A DNA stretch of 64,000 nucleotides, taken from assembly GCF_001641265.1 (NCBI RefSeq), contig NW_020167521.1, positions 1-64,000 on the forward strand. Direction: 5' to 3'. This document shows positions 1-9,420 of this stretch, piece by piece. This DNA comes from Pseudogymnoascus destructans. Lineage: Eukaryota; Ascomycota; Leotiomycetes; Thelebolales; Thelebolaceae. The notes beneath the pieces are model-generated. The model searched no databases. It was given only the letters and a program-made list of their open reading frames with translations, and had not been told where the DNA came from. Numbering within the stretch: position 1 is the stretch's first letter; the number at the start of each line of letters is the position of its first letter. A program made the translations under genes and the position numbers.

Positions 1-20
1 CCCCCCCCCCCCCCCCCCCC
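1..20. repeat. Poly-C run at the window edge
   Basis: Twenty consecutive C residues open the window, directly before the satellite. It could be a real homopolymer or an assembly/contig-edge artefact. Nothing else can be said from sequence. Confidence 0.6.
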
Positions 21-2060
21 AAACTCAACTGAATTCGAAATTCGCCTTCCATTTCACCTCGTATCAAAATTCCGAAGAAGCCATTCTCTTCCCCTTCAAA
101 AACTACCCTATTAACGATATCGAACGCTCCTTATAATCACCTCTATCATAACTTATAATACCTCACTCAATATATTTGCTGCCTTACCTTTGCCACCCGA
201 CGGAAATCAAAGTAACTCACCCATTTCAATTTGTAACCCTAACCCTAAAGACACCATTCTCTTCTCCTCGTATTTCTCGTCATTTCCTGATGTCGAACGA
301 TAAATTCTGTCTGTTGCTGCACATGTTATACTTGGGGATAAAAATCGGGTCTTCCTGGAACCCCCCCAAACCACCACCCGTCTAAATCCGGAATATCTCT
401 TCTCGTTTCAAATCGTATCAGAAATACGAAGATGCCATTCCCTTCCCCTTGCAATCCTCTTTTAATACCCACCTCGAACGATAAATTCTGTTGCTTACTG
501 CAAAACTTATTGCTCTCCTTATACCTGCCCCCCCCACCCATTGCCAGTCGTCTAAATCCGAAATAACTCTCTCGTTTCAAATCATATCAAAATTATGAAG
601 ACGCTATTTTGTTCCCCTCCAAATTCTCTTTCAGACGTGATGCCGAACGATAAATTCGGCCGCCTATTGCAATACTTATAGCCCCTCATCTGACATACCC
701 TCCTCCCCCCTTCCGCCTGACCATATCCGGAATATCTCCACCGTTTGAATTCGTATCAAAAATCGGAGGACGCCATTTGATTCCCCTTGTAATTCTCTAT
801 CATTGACGATGACGAACGTTAAGATCGGGTTGTCGCTTCAAAAGTTATCACCCCTCAAGAACTATGCCTCCCTTCCACCCCTGTCACCTACCACCCACCA
901 AAATCCGAAATAACCAACCCAATTTGAATCGTACTGAAATTCAGAGTACGCCATTTTATTCCTCTTGAAACGCGCTTCAATTTGCCGTGTTGAACGTTAG
1001 ATTCCGTCTGTCGATTGAGAAGTTATTGGCCTTCGAAAATTAAGGTCCACTGGCCCCCTTGCCACCAACCATCCGTTTAAATCCGCAATAACTAACTCAC
1101 TTCTACTCGTATTAGAAATCGGAGGACGCCATTTTCTTCCCCTTGTAAATCTCTTTGAATTACGACATCGAACGTTACGCCTTGCCTCTCGGTCCGGGTT
1201 TTATACCACTTCCCGTTCCATGCCCTCTTCTTCTTAATCACCCATCGAAATCCGTTATAACACAATCATTTCAACTCGTATCAAAAATCGGAGGAGGCCA
1301 TTCGATTCTGCTTGCAATTATCTTTCAATGGCGCTATCGAACGTTGAGTTCTGCGCACCGCTGCAAAAGTTATACCACGTCTCATATGTACAACCCCACC
1401 CACTGCTGCCCGTCTAAATCATAAATATCTTCACCATTTTAACTCGGATCACAAATCGGGATACGCCATTCGATTCCCATTGTAAATCTCTTCCATTAAC
1501 GATGCCGACCGTTAAGTTTCGGCCGTCGCTGCAAAAGTTGGAATCCTTCTCACATGTTGCCATGGGGCCCCATTTCCTGGGCCCGGCCCAACAAATCCGA
1601 AATAACTTACTTGTTTCAAGCCGTATCAAAAATCGTAAGAGGCCATTCGATTCCTCTTGTAAATCTCTTTCAATGACGATACCGAACGTTAGCTTTCGAC
1701 CGTAGCTGCAAAAGTTATAATCCTTCAAAGTAGGTGCTCCACCACACCCACTGATGCCCCAGCGAAATCTGCAATATCTCACCCGTCTCAACTCATATCA
1801 CAAATCGGAGGACGTCATTTGATTCGTCTTGCAAATCTCTTTTATTAACGCCATCGAACGCACCGTCTGCATGCTGCGTCAGGTTCTTACAATCCATCCT
1901 ATAACATGCCCCCCCCAACCACCCCTCCCATGCATCGCCCGACTAGAACCGGAATGTCTCCACCATCTGAAGTCTGATCAACAATCAGAGTACGTCAATT
2001 TGTTCCCCTTGCAAAGCTGCACAAGAGACGTCAGCGAACATTTACATCGGTCGCGAGGCT
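21..2060. repeat. Degenerate ~174-bp satellite, about 12 copies
   Basis: A core resembling TATCAAAAATCGGAGGACGC, followed by a CCATT..TTCCCCTTG block and a GATATCGAACGTT-like block, recurs with starts near 63, 240, 417, 586, 755, 933, 1111, 1280, 1448, 1625, 1798 and 1977. Spacing is 168-181 bp, mean about 174. Copies are well diverged and the unit is not a multiple of three, so the short reading frames here (for example 1414-1791 on the minus strand) are by-products. The copy near 240 has its core replaced by a telomere-like CCCTAACCCTAA. No gene is seen. The unit is close to nucleosome length, which suits subtelomeric or heterochromatic DNA, but that is inference. Confidence 0.8.
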
Positions 2061-2118
2061 GTCAACTTACAGTCCTTGCAAGAACGTGAGTTCGAAAATG
2101 GGCCATGGGACAAGCTCC

Positions 2119-3153
2119 CTACTCCTCCTCACCTGGCTGCCAGTTGCTCTGCTTCGTGAAGAAGACGCAGGAGTAGCGCGTGCCCTCGAAGGGTGCGATC
2201 CAGTGCTCGAGGACTGCAGAGCGGAACAGGACAACATCCCCTGGCTGGAAGGGAATCTTATAACCAAGGGCTGGCAGGCACAGCTCCCCTCCTTCAAACT
2301 CTCCAAAGCAGGCCATCGCAACCCAGCCATCCAGCACATCGTGGTTGTCCTTGTGTGGCCCAACCTGGGCGTTTATCAGGATCGCGAGGCAGTGCCAGCA
2401 GCTCCTGTTGCTGAACTTGAAGACCTCCAGCTCAGGCGTGGCTGCACACTCGCGGAGGTAGTTCTGCCTGTACTGCTCGTAGGCCCTGGGATCGATCTCC
2501 TGGAAGAGCCTCCCAATGGTCTGCGCGAGGGGGGCCATCTTCTTGTAGAGGGCCAGGGTGGCCCCGAAGCCATTTCCAGTCCTGCGCATGTCAGAGCAGA
2601 TGGTGGGAGGCGAATTTGTCTGGCCTGTGGCGTGCCACAACCCAAGGTGGTAGACTCCCCACTTCTTCCCCTCGCGCTCAGCCTTCCTGGCCTGCTCCAT
2701 CTCGTGCCTCTTGTCACTGCTGGGCTTGGGGGGTGGCGCGAGCTCCGTGTACTGCTCAATGGCACCAGCCATGAGGCGGCAGAGGTCCTTGTTCCTGTCC
2801 GGGAGGCTCAGCCCCCCCCTCATGTAGACGAGGAGCTGCTCTGGGTCCTTGTCAGCAGAGTTGAAGACGGTGACGGGCTGGATGTCGAGGCCATCCTTCC
2901 CACCATCCTTGGGGATGCCCTGGAGCAGCGTGAGGTGCTTGCTGAGCTCGAGGCCCTGCTCCAGTGTGGTGGTGACCTTGGGGTTGGGTGGCGTGATGAG
3001 GTTGGTCCAGGCGAGGTCTGTGGTGATGACCCGGGCATTGCCGCGGAACTTGGCCTTCCAGTTATGGGAGAACTCCCTCCTCTCCTTCCACTCATATGGC
3101 GAGTGGGCTGTGTGGTGCTGGTGGCGCTTCTGGATGGAGGGTACTGGTGGCAT
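2119..3153 (-). CDS. Probable 2-oxoglutarate/Fe(II) dioxygenase, TET/JBP-like
   Basis: A single-exon reading frame of 344 residues starts at ATG 3153. The C-terminal third carries the marks of a double-stranded beta-helix 2OG-Fe(II) oxygenase: HKD (H267, D269) as the first two iron ligands, GGELCLPALG, then PGDVVLF and LEH (H317) as the third ligand, and GTRYS (R326) as the likely 2-oxoglutarate-binding arginine. The spacing resembles the fungal TET/JBP oxygenases that act on modified pyrimidines in DNA; the basidiomycete members are associated with transposons. The N-terminal half is not recognised. The neighbour downstream of the array, in the same direction, is an OrsD/RecQ helicase gene. 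A tandem repeat starts 8 bp upstream of the ATG. The catalytic set looks complete, so the gene may be active. A generic prolyl-hydroxylase-like oxygenase is the main alternative. Confidence 0.65.
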   Translation of the reverse strand: MPPVPSIQKRHQHHTAHSPYEWKERREFSHNWKAKFRGNARVITTDLAWTNLITPPNPKVTTTLEQGLELSKHLTLLQGIPKDGGKDGLDIQPVTVFNSADKDPEQLLVYMRGGLSLPDRNKDLCRLMAGAIEQYTELAPPPKPSSDKRHEMEQARKAEREGKKWGVYHLGLWHATGQTNSPPTICSDMRRTGNGFGATLALYKKMAPLAQTIGRLFQEIDPRAYEQYRQNYLRECAATPELEVFKFSNRSCWHCLAILINAQVGPHKDNHDVLDGWVAMACFGEFEGGELCLPALGYKIPFQPGDVVLFRSAVLEHWIAPFEGTRYSCVFFTKQSNWQPGEEE

Positions 3154-3160
3154 GGTGTCG

Positions 3161-3930
3161 CGAGCTCAGGTCTTGATGGTACCTCACTATAAGATGGTAT
3201 AGTCTAGGATCCCCAAAGGCAGATGACACAGGATGGTGTGCCCCTCTTGACACTCGAGACTGAGCTGTGTGCTGGCGTGAAGAAAGCGTGGAAAAATGTT
3301 GGGTGGTTGTTGCGCGAGCTCAGGTTTTGATGGTACCTCACTATAAGATGGTATAGTCTAGGATCCCCAAAGACAGATGACACAAGATGGTGTGCCCCTC
3401 TGCCACTCGAGACTGAGCTGTGTGCTGGCGTGAAGAAAGTGTGAAGAAATGTTGGGTGGTTGTTGCGCGAGCTCAGGTTTTGATGGTACCTCACTATAAG
3501 ATGGTATAGTCTAGGATCCCCAAAGACAGATGACACAAGATGGTGTGCCCCTCTTGACACTCGAGACTGAGCTGTGTGCTGGCGTGAAGAAAGCGTGGAA
3601 AAATGTTGGGTGGTTGTTGCGCGAGCTCAGGTTTTGATGGTACCTCACTATAAGATGGTATAGTCTAGGATCCCCAAAGACAGATGACACAAGATGGTGT
3701 GCCCCTCTGCCACTCGAGACTGAGCTGTGTGCTGGCGTGAAGAAAGTGTGAAGAAATGTTGGGTGGTTGTTGCGCGAGCTCAGGTTTTGATGGTACCTCA
3801 CTATAAGATGGTATAGTCTAGGATCCCCAAAGACAGATGACACAAGATGGTGTGCCCCTCTGCCACTCGAGACTGAGCTGTGTGCTGGCGTGAAGAAAGT
3901 GTGAAGAAATGCCGGGTGGTTGCCGCGCGA
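3161..3930. repeat. Tandem array, five units of 153-155 bp in ABABB order
   Basis: Units begin at CGAGCTCAGG at 3161, 3315, 3468, 3622 and 3775. Type A (154 bp, units 1 and 3) has CTTGACACTCGAG and GCGTGGAAAAATG; type B (153 bp, units 2, 4 and 5) has CTGCCACTCGAG and GTGTGAAGAAATG. Within a type the copies are nearly identical, so the array expanded recently, at least partly as a 307-bp AB dimer. It occupies the region upstream of the dioxygenase. The minus-strand frames across it are repeats without coding evidence. Confidence 0.9.
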
Positions 3931-4766
3931 GAAGGAAAAAATGTGTAAAGGACTAAGTTTGGACTTGACGGTAGAAGTTCTGATATAGACTGAGACGAGC
4001 CACGCCCGCTAGCTGCGTGGCAACTCACATGACTGACCACCCCATCAAAATTGGGTTGAAAAAAAAAAACGTCGAGATCCGAGGCCGGGAGGAGCATGGC
4101 TGCGTTCGTCTGGGCGAGGGCTACGCAGTTACATGAAAAGGGGGATGGATTTGATGGCATCTCGCTAAGAAAATGGCGATCTCGGTTAAAAAATGCCCCA
4201 TCTTCTAACCCTGGTCGGGAGAGGCCATGGCAGTGGTGTGGACATGGGAGTTGCATGTTGGGATTCGTCCTTGCCAGTCTCACCTGGGTATGTAATTATA
4301 AGATAATCGTACGAGTATCAGAACTAGAGTATTGCCTCGAAATATCCCAAGGGCTAGTCTGGTATTCGAGCTATGGGGGTCTATAAACGCTTCCGATTAA
4401 TTGGGGGTGATGGGGAGGGGGCAGCCCATGCCCTAAACATAGCAACGATCAATGTTCGGGAGTGTCACAACCAAACGCGGTTAGGCGAAAACCTTAAAAA
4501 GATGTCAACCCTACATCTCGAGTTCGACGTTTAATATACAGCTTATATTGCTGTAATAAGATCATATGTATTGGCGGTATGTGTCATCGTCAGTAATTTA
4601 ATGCAGTTCATATCTCGTCGAGGAGTGTGATTATTATAATCCGTTCCAATTTATTTAAATTGCAGAGAATAATATTTCTCAACTCACGACATAATTAATA
4701 TGGCTCTATGGCTACAGTCTATATTATAAATACATGGCGCTACCAGTCGAACACCCATTCGCTAGT
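3931..4766. other. Non-coding stretch between repeat array and helicase gene
   Basis: No convincing gene. It contains two diverged copies of a short segment (around 4085-4115 and 4212-4275, sharing GGGAG..CATGGC and GTTCGTC/ATTCGTCC) and an AT-rich tail that must include the 3' end of the helicase gene. Confidence 0.5.
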
Positions 4767-7700
4767 TTAATATGCCTCGAACTCGAGCAGCGCTGCTGCT
4801 GCGATCTTTACCCCCCAGATGCCCTTCCCACCTGCAAACTCGGCCACCTGCCCACACCATGACAGGAACACATCCACGTCATTGAACGCCCCTGCTGCCC
4901 CTGCCCTCACTGCCTGCTCACCGAACCTCTCCTGCAGCCACTGTTCGCCCCCAGTCTTGTGGAACACGCCGTAGCAGAGCGGCATCACGATGTCTGCGTA
5001 CCTGCACTGCTCGAGGCCACTGGCCGGGTCTGCACGTTGACAGACCGACTGTGGGTTGTAGCACCAGTAGCACGCCGCGAAAGCTGAGATCCATGGCCCG
5101 CGGCCCTGCCCCCTCCTTCTGGCCTGGTCGCGCGCCCTGAAGAAGTCGAACCGCTGGTGGCACTTGGTGAACTGGTGGTCCCACTGCTCCCCGAGCCCTC
5201 GACAGAGCAGGCACGTCCCCTTCACGGTGAGGAGGTCCTCCTTGTAGCGGCTGAGCTCGAGGTATGCCAAACGCCGCTTCTCGTGGATGGCTGCACTCCC
5301 TGTGTGCGGCATTGCCTCTGTGGCATCGTCACGGGGCACGTGTGATGGGCTGGGGCCACTGCTGCAGACATCGCACGCCACATCATCCCTGGTGCCATCG
5401 CACTGCCGAAGCTCTGATGCCTCATCGAGGTGCGCACTCAGACACGTGCGCCTGCACTCCCGGCCTTCGAGGTAGCGGTAGAGTGCCCTCGTCTCGACAT
5501 CCATACCGGCGTTGCCCGCCTGCGACTGCCACTTGTGCGGCAGGAGCACGGCTGAGTATGCCTCCCTCCCATCGCGCCCAGCCCGACCGGACTCCTGCGC
5601 AAAGTCGACGAGGGAGCGTGGCTCGTCCAGGTGCATGACGAGCCGGACATGTGGGTAGTCGAAGCCGGCGCTAAGGGCCGACGTCGCCACAATGTATGGC
5701 AGCTCGGGTGTGGTGAGCCACGTCCTGAGCAGCTCCTGCTTCTCCTCTGCCGTGCCGGCCATCGCGGTGTAGACCGGGCAGCGGAGCAGGCTGCCCAGGT
5801 CCTGTGCCTCCTCCCGTGTCCGCACGTAGAGTATGATCTTGTCTCGGGTCTGGTCGAGCAGCCCGCTCGCCCGCCACGCGTCCCTGGCCCTCCGCGCGCC
5901 CTCTTCTAGCAGGCTCCCCTGCCCTGTGGCCCGCTGCACGAGGTACGAGAGGTTCCGCCTGTTCGTTGAGGCCCGCACGACCTTTGGCTTCACGAGGTTG
6001 TTCTGCCTCTCGAACGCGGCCTGTAGCATTGGCGGCAGGGTGGCCGTCAGGTAGACGAACTGCGTGCGCACGCTGCGGATGAGGGCGAGGTCGGCCATGG
6101 CGTGACGGTACTCGGACGCCGTGATTGTGAGGTGCGCCTCGTCTATCACGACGCGGCCGAGCTGCTGCGTCGCGGCCAGCCTGTGCGCATACGCCCGGAA
6201 CTGAGACGTGCTCGCGGCCTCGACCGTGACGAACACCAGCGGTGCGTCCCGCTCCTCGCCCGGGGCCCACACGAGGTGGTCTATCCCGAGCTCCTGCACA
6301 CGCCGCAGCAGGTCGCCACGCAGGGACACGAGCGGCAGCACGAGGATCGTCACGCCCGCATCAGGCAGGACACAGGGCAGCATGAACAGCAGGCTCTTCC
6401 CCTCGCCGGTGCCCAGGATGACGACGACCTGCTCCGTCCATGACATGACGACTGTCATCGCCCGCTCCTGTGCGGCCGACTTCCACTGCAGCTTGTCGTC
6501 GTGGTAGAGCCCCCTCGCGCACTTCAGCAGGGCTGCAGCAGACCACCTCTTCCGCGGCCGGTGCACGCCCACGGCAATCCTCTTCAGCATCCGCGGCCTG
6601 TCGGACCCTGCCACCTCTGCCGCCTCGCGCTTCCTCTTCCCTGCTGCTGCGACCGCATCCCCGAGCACCGTGTCGAGATCCCACAGCCCCCTCCACAGGG
6701 ATGACGCGCGCAGGTTCCGACGGATGAGGCCATCCCACACATTCCCAAAGTTCGCGTTCAGCTGGTTCGCGTAGCTGCGGTTCACCACCCGCGTGCTGTG
6801 GTTCCGCTGCCTCGTCATGGTCCGGATGTCATCCTCCATCTCCTCTGCATCCTCATCGTCGTCGTCGGCCCCGATGCCCTCGAAGCACGCAAGGTCGCCC
6901 GCAAACTTGGTCTTCACAATGTTGACCGTCATCTGGCGCCAGTTGGCGATGTGCAGCCGTGGCACCTTGGCCCGCACGCACGCCTGCTCCATGCACCGCG
7001 TCAGCCGGTTGTCGGCCCACACGGCCCCGTCCTTCCACCACAGGTACGCGGACATGATTGCGCGTGGGGAGGACTGGCGCAGGAAGGCCTGGCGGAGCGG
7101 CACGACGTAGACGAGGTAGTCCAGCAGGAGGTCTCCGATGGCGGCTGGCAGGAAGCGGATGTTGTCCTTGAACCTGCCCGTCTGCTGCTGGCCCTTGTGG
7201 TAGGTGGTGTGCAGCATCACGAGCCCGTGCTTGAGGTAGACGCTACGCCTCCGCTGCGTGTTGCGCCAGGTGAGGGAGAACAGCTCGCTCTCGCGCAGCG
7301 GCTGGCCCGAGGCCATGTGGATGAGGACGAGGAGCCGCTTGAGGAACTCGTCAGCGACGGCCTCGTACTGGTCGATGGCCTTCTGTCGCCACATGACCCT
7401 CGTGACCCCTGCATCAGCCTCTCCATCCTCTCCATCCTCAGCAGTAGGTGCAGCAGTGGTGTCGAGGAATGACGCTCGGAGTGACTGCGACTCCCGTATG
7501 ACATTGCGCAGTGAGCCCGCGAGCGGCTTCAGCAGTGCCGCGTTCTCCCGGTGCTCGCCAAAGTGCCAGCTAAAGTTGTCGGCGTCGAGGTTGTCCTTGA
7601 GTGCCCACGCGCGCATCCGTGGCAGGCCCGCTGCACCAAACATGAGCTCGCCGTGCAGCAGATGCTGCGCCTGCCTGAACTCCGACAGCAGCAGCTGCTG

Positions 7701-9227
7701 CACCTCGTCCATGTTCAGGTCGACGTCCCTGTAGGTGAGGATCTGCTCGTCCTCGTCCCAGTGCGCCTGGTGCGAGCCCACTCCGTCCTTCGACACCGCG
7801 AACAGCAGCAGGCGCCAGCCCAGTATCTCGCCCATGGGCGTCTCCGTGTCCGGCCGCAGGTACTGCTCGCAGATGCTGTTGATGTGCTCGAGCGTGCTGC
7901 CGGCGCCCGACCTCTCGAGGTATGCGGCCGTGCTGAAGATGAGCAGCTGCACAGCCCAGATCAGGCCGGACAGGCAGCTGTTGAAGTTGCCCGGCTCCTT
8001 CCACGACTTGGTGCGTGGCTTGACGCTCAGCATCGCGCAGAAGCTGAGGAGCGGCGAGCTGAAGCGGTCGCCGCCGAACTCGTGGCAGACGAGGGCCATG
8101 CAGAGGGATCGGAGGGCGTCGTTCAGCGCTAAGCGGTCTCCGTCGGCAGCGCACTCCAGGGCGGCCTCCCAAGCTGTCGTCTGCTCGTCCGTCAGCCGGA
8201 TCCGGTCCTCGGGGCGCCTGCCCTGGTCCGCGCTCAGAGGTGGCGTGAAGTGGCTGCCGCAGTAGGCGACGCGGTAGCAGTACGCCATGAACTGCTTCCA
8301 GTACCCAAAGTTTGTGCGCAGTGTGGATGGCTCCTTCTTGGGGTCGAAGCCGCGCACCCTGCCTGCCCTGCAACTGGCTGGTGCCGATGAGGTAGGGGCG
8401 CCATGGAAGCGGCTCAGCGCGAGCTGCCTCGGCCACGTCAGCATGCAGTCCGGCCCGTCGAAGCACCAGCCGTGCACCTCAGCGAGGATCTTGTCCATGA
8501 CCTCGAGCATCAGGAACAGCTCGGGCTCTCCCTCATCTGCGCTCTTCGGCAGCGCAAAGGAGGCGTGCATCTCGTCCTTCTCTAGGCCCCGCACGTGGTT
8601 CTCGATGCCAGTCCGCCTCAGCCACGGGACCGCAGCCGAGGGGTGGCTGTCGAAGCCGTGCACCTTGTTGCCCTCCGTCTTGATGTCGTCCGCTACCATG
8701 GTCGCGTCCGCGTCGGCCAGGTCGAAGAAGGCCTGCTCCTGCAGCTCGAGGGCGATGGCGGCAGTAGCTGCGTCCCCTTCCGCCCTGTCGTCGTCTGTAA
8801 CCACAAAGTACCGGACATGCTCGGTCTTTGCGAAGAAGGTCTGCACCGTGCATCTCTGCCACGCGCCACCCTCACTCTGCTGCGACGGCTTCTGCCCGTG
8901 CTCCCGGGACACGTGCGCCCTGATGGCCGGCCCGGACCGGGTCAGGGTCGGCCGGCCGTCGTCGCAGAGGATGCAGGAGAATGCCGGATGGCGGCGCAGT
9001 CCCTCGATGGCGATGCAGGGCTGGTCTGGCAGGGCGACCTGTCCCGGGGGCCGCAGCTCATGCGTCGCGAAGAGGTCGAGCAGGGTGCGCAGCTCCGGCC
9101 CCTTGAGGTCGTGGGGTGGGTGCCTCAGGTGCCACTCCTGGCTGGCGCGCGCGGGCATGAGGCAGGTCCCGCAGTCGCGGCAGAGCAGCACCCCGTGAGT
9201 TGCGAGGTAGGAGAAGCTGGCCGCCAT
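4767..9227 (-). CDS. OrsD-type zinc domain / recombinase-like / RecQ helicase fusion
   Basis: A 1486-residue frame from ATG 9227; the frame stays open upstream to about 9401 but has no other ATG. Domains in order: an N-terminal C2H2-like pair (C16, C19, H33, H36, then FSCILC..HVSREH) of the OrsD/DUF3505 type; a central segment (about 620-830) that resembles a tyrosine recombinase, with an arginine near 643 in QPLRESELFSLTW, a HIANWRQM box near 759-766 and a tyrosine near 817; then a superfamily 2 RecQ-like helicase with Walker A GTGEGKS (about 940), DEAH (about 1027), TAT (about 1058) and QESGRAGRDGR (about 1211); and a Cys-rich tail. Proteins with an OrsD domain fused to RecQ are known in fungal subtelomeric and mobile DNA. 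All helicase motifs are intact and the frame is unbroken and GC-rich, unlike the decayed elements beside it. The recombinase assignment is the weakest part. Confidence 0.75.
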   Translation of the reverse strand: MAASFSYLATHGVLLCRDCGTCLMPARASQEWHLRHPPHDLKGPELRTLLDLFATHELRPPGQVALPDQPCIAIEGLRRHPAFSCILCDDGRPTLTRSGPAIRAHVSREHGQKPSQQSEGGAWQRCTVQTFFAKTEHVRYFVVTDDDRAEGDAATAAIALELQEQAFFDLADADATMVADDIKTEGNKVHGFDSHPSAAVPWLRRTGIENHVRGLEKDEMHASFALPKSADEGEPELFLMLEVMDKILAEVHGWCFDGPDCMLTWPRQLALSRFHGAPTSSAPASCRAGRVRGFDPKKEPSTLRTNFGYWKQFMAYCYRVAYCGSHFTPPLSADQGRRPEDRIRLTDEQTTAWEAALECAADGDRLALNDALRSLCMALVCHEFGGDRFSSPLLSFCAMLSVKPRTKSWKEPGNFNSCLSGLIWAVQLLIFSTAAYLERSGAGSTLEHINSICEQYLRPDTETPMGEILGWRLLLFAVSKDGVGSHQAHWDEDEQILTYRDVDLNMDEVQQLLLSEFRQAQHLLHGELMFGAAGLPRMRAWALKDNLDADNFSWHFGEHRENAALLKPLAGSLRNVIRESQSLRASFLDTTAAPTAEDGEDGEADAGVTRVMWRQKAIDQYEAVADEFLKRLLVLIHMASGQPLRESELFSLTWRNTQRRRSVYLKHGLVMLHTTYHKGQQQTGRFKDNIRFLPAAIGDLLLDYLVYVVPLRQAFLRQSSPRAIMSAYLWWKDGAVWADNRLTRCMEQACVRAKVPRLHIANWRQMTVNIVKTKFAGDLACFEGIGADDDDEDAEEMEDDIRTMTRQRNHSTRVVNRSYANQLNANFGNVWDGLIRRNLRASSLWRGLWDLDTVLGDAVAAAGKRKREAAEVAGSDRPRMLKRIAVGVHRPRKRWSAAALLKCARGLYHDDKLQWKSAAQERAMTVVMSWTEQVVVILGTGEGKSLLFMLPCVLPDAGVTILVLPLVSLRGDLLRRVQELGIDHLVWAPGEERDAPLVFVTVEAASTSQFRAYAHRLAATQQLGRVVIDEAHLTITASEYRHAMADLALIRSVRTQFVYLTATLPPMLQAAFERQNNLVKPKVVRASTNRRNLSYLVQRATGQGSLLEEGARRARDAWRASGLLDQTRDKIILYVRTREEAQDLGSLLRCPVYTAMAGTAEEKQELLRTWLTTPELPYIVATSALSAGFDYPHVRLVMHLDEPRSLVDFAQESGRAGRDGREAYSAVLLPHKWQSQAGNAGMDVETRALYRYLEGRECRRTCLSAHLDEASELRQCDGTRDDVACDVCSSGPSPSHVPRDDATEAMPHTGSAAIHEKRRLAYLELSRYKEDLLTVKGTCLLCRGLGEQWDHQFTKCHQRFDFFRARDQARRRGQGRGPWISAFAACYWCYNPQSVCQRADPASGLEQCRYADIVMPLCYGVFHKTGGEQWLQERFGEQAVRAGAAGAFNDVDVFLSWCGQVAEFAGGKGIWGVKIAAAALLEFEAY

Positions 9228-9420
9228 CCTTCCCTTGCGCGAGCGGTGTGTGTGCGCTATTCGCCCTTCGTTGCATGCTCTGTATGCGTGCTTGATGCGC
9301 CTGCGCCGTCCCGGGGGTCTCCCAATTTGCTGCACAATAATCGCTCCACAATGGCCCGTGCGCGCGCGAGCGACAGGGGTCGCTCGCGTGGGGATTCCCA
9401 ATTTGCACTACAGATACGGC
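9228..9420. other. Junction between helicase leader and Gypsy gag
   Basis: The helicase upstream region runs into the truncated gag on the same strand. TCCCAATTTGC occurs twice (about 9320 and 9395) and may mark a small duplication at the junction. The exact breakpoint cannot be fixed from one sequence. Confidence 0.4.

Noticed and set aside
2086..3192. 368-codon plus-strand frame opposite the dioxygenase
   Set aside because: Low-complexity Leu/Pro/Gly product; the opposite strand has coherent enzyme motifs.
3204..3843. Repeated frames of 110-118 codons on the minus strand
   Set aside because: They are translations of the 153/154-bp tandem units, with no start context or domain.
3801..4283. 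160-codon minus-strand frame
   Set aside because: Partly made of the tandem repeat and otherwise featureless.
4463..4766. TGTCACAACC resembling an LTR start
   Set aside because: No matching end, partner copy or target-site duplication found.
5671..8466. Several long frames in other registers of the helicase gene
   Set aside because: Expected in GC-rich coding DNA; Arg/Pro/Ala-rich without motifs.
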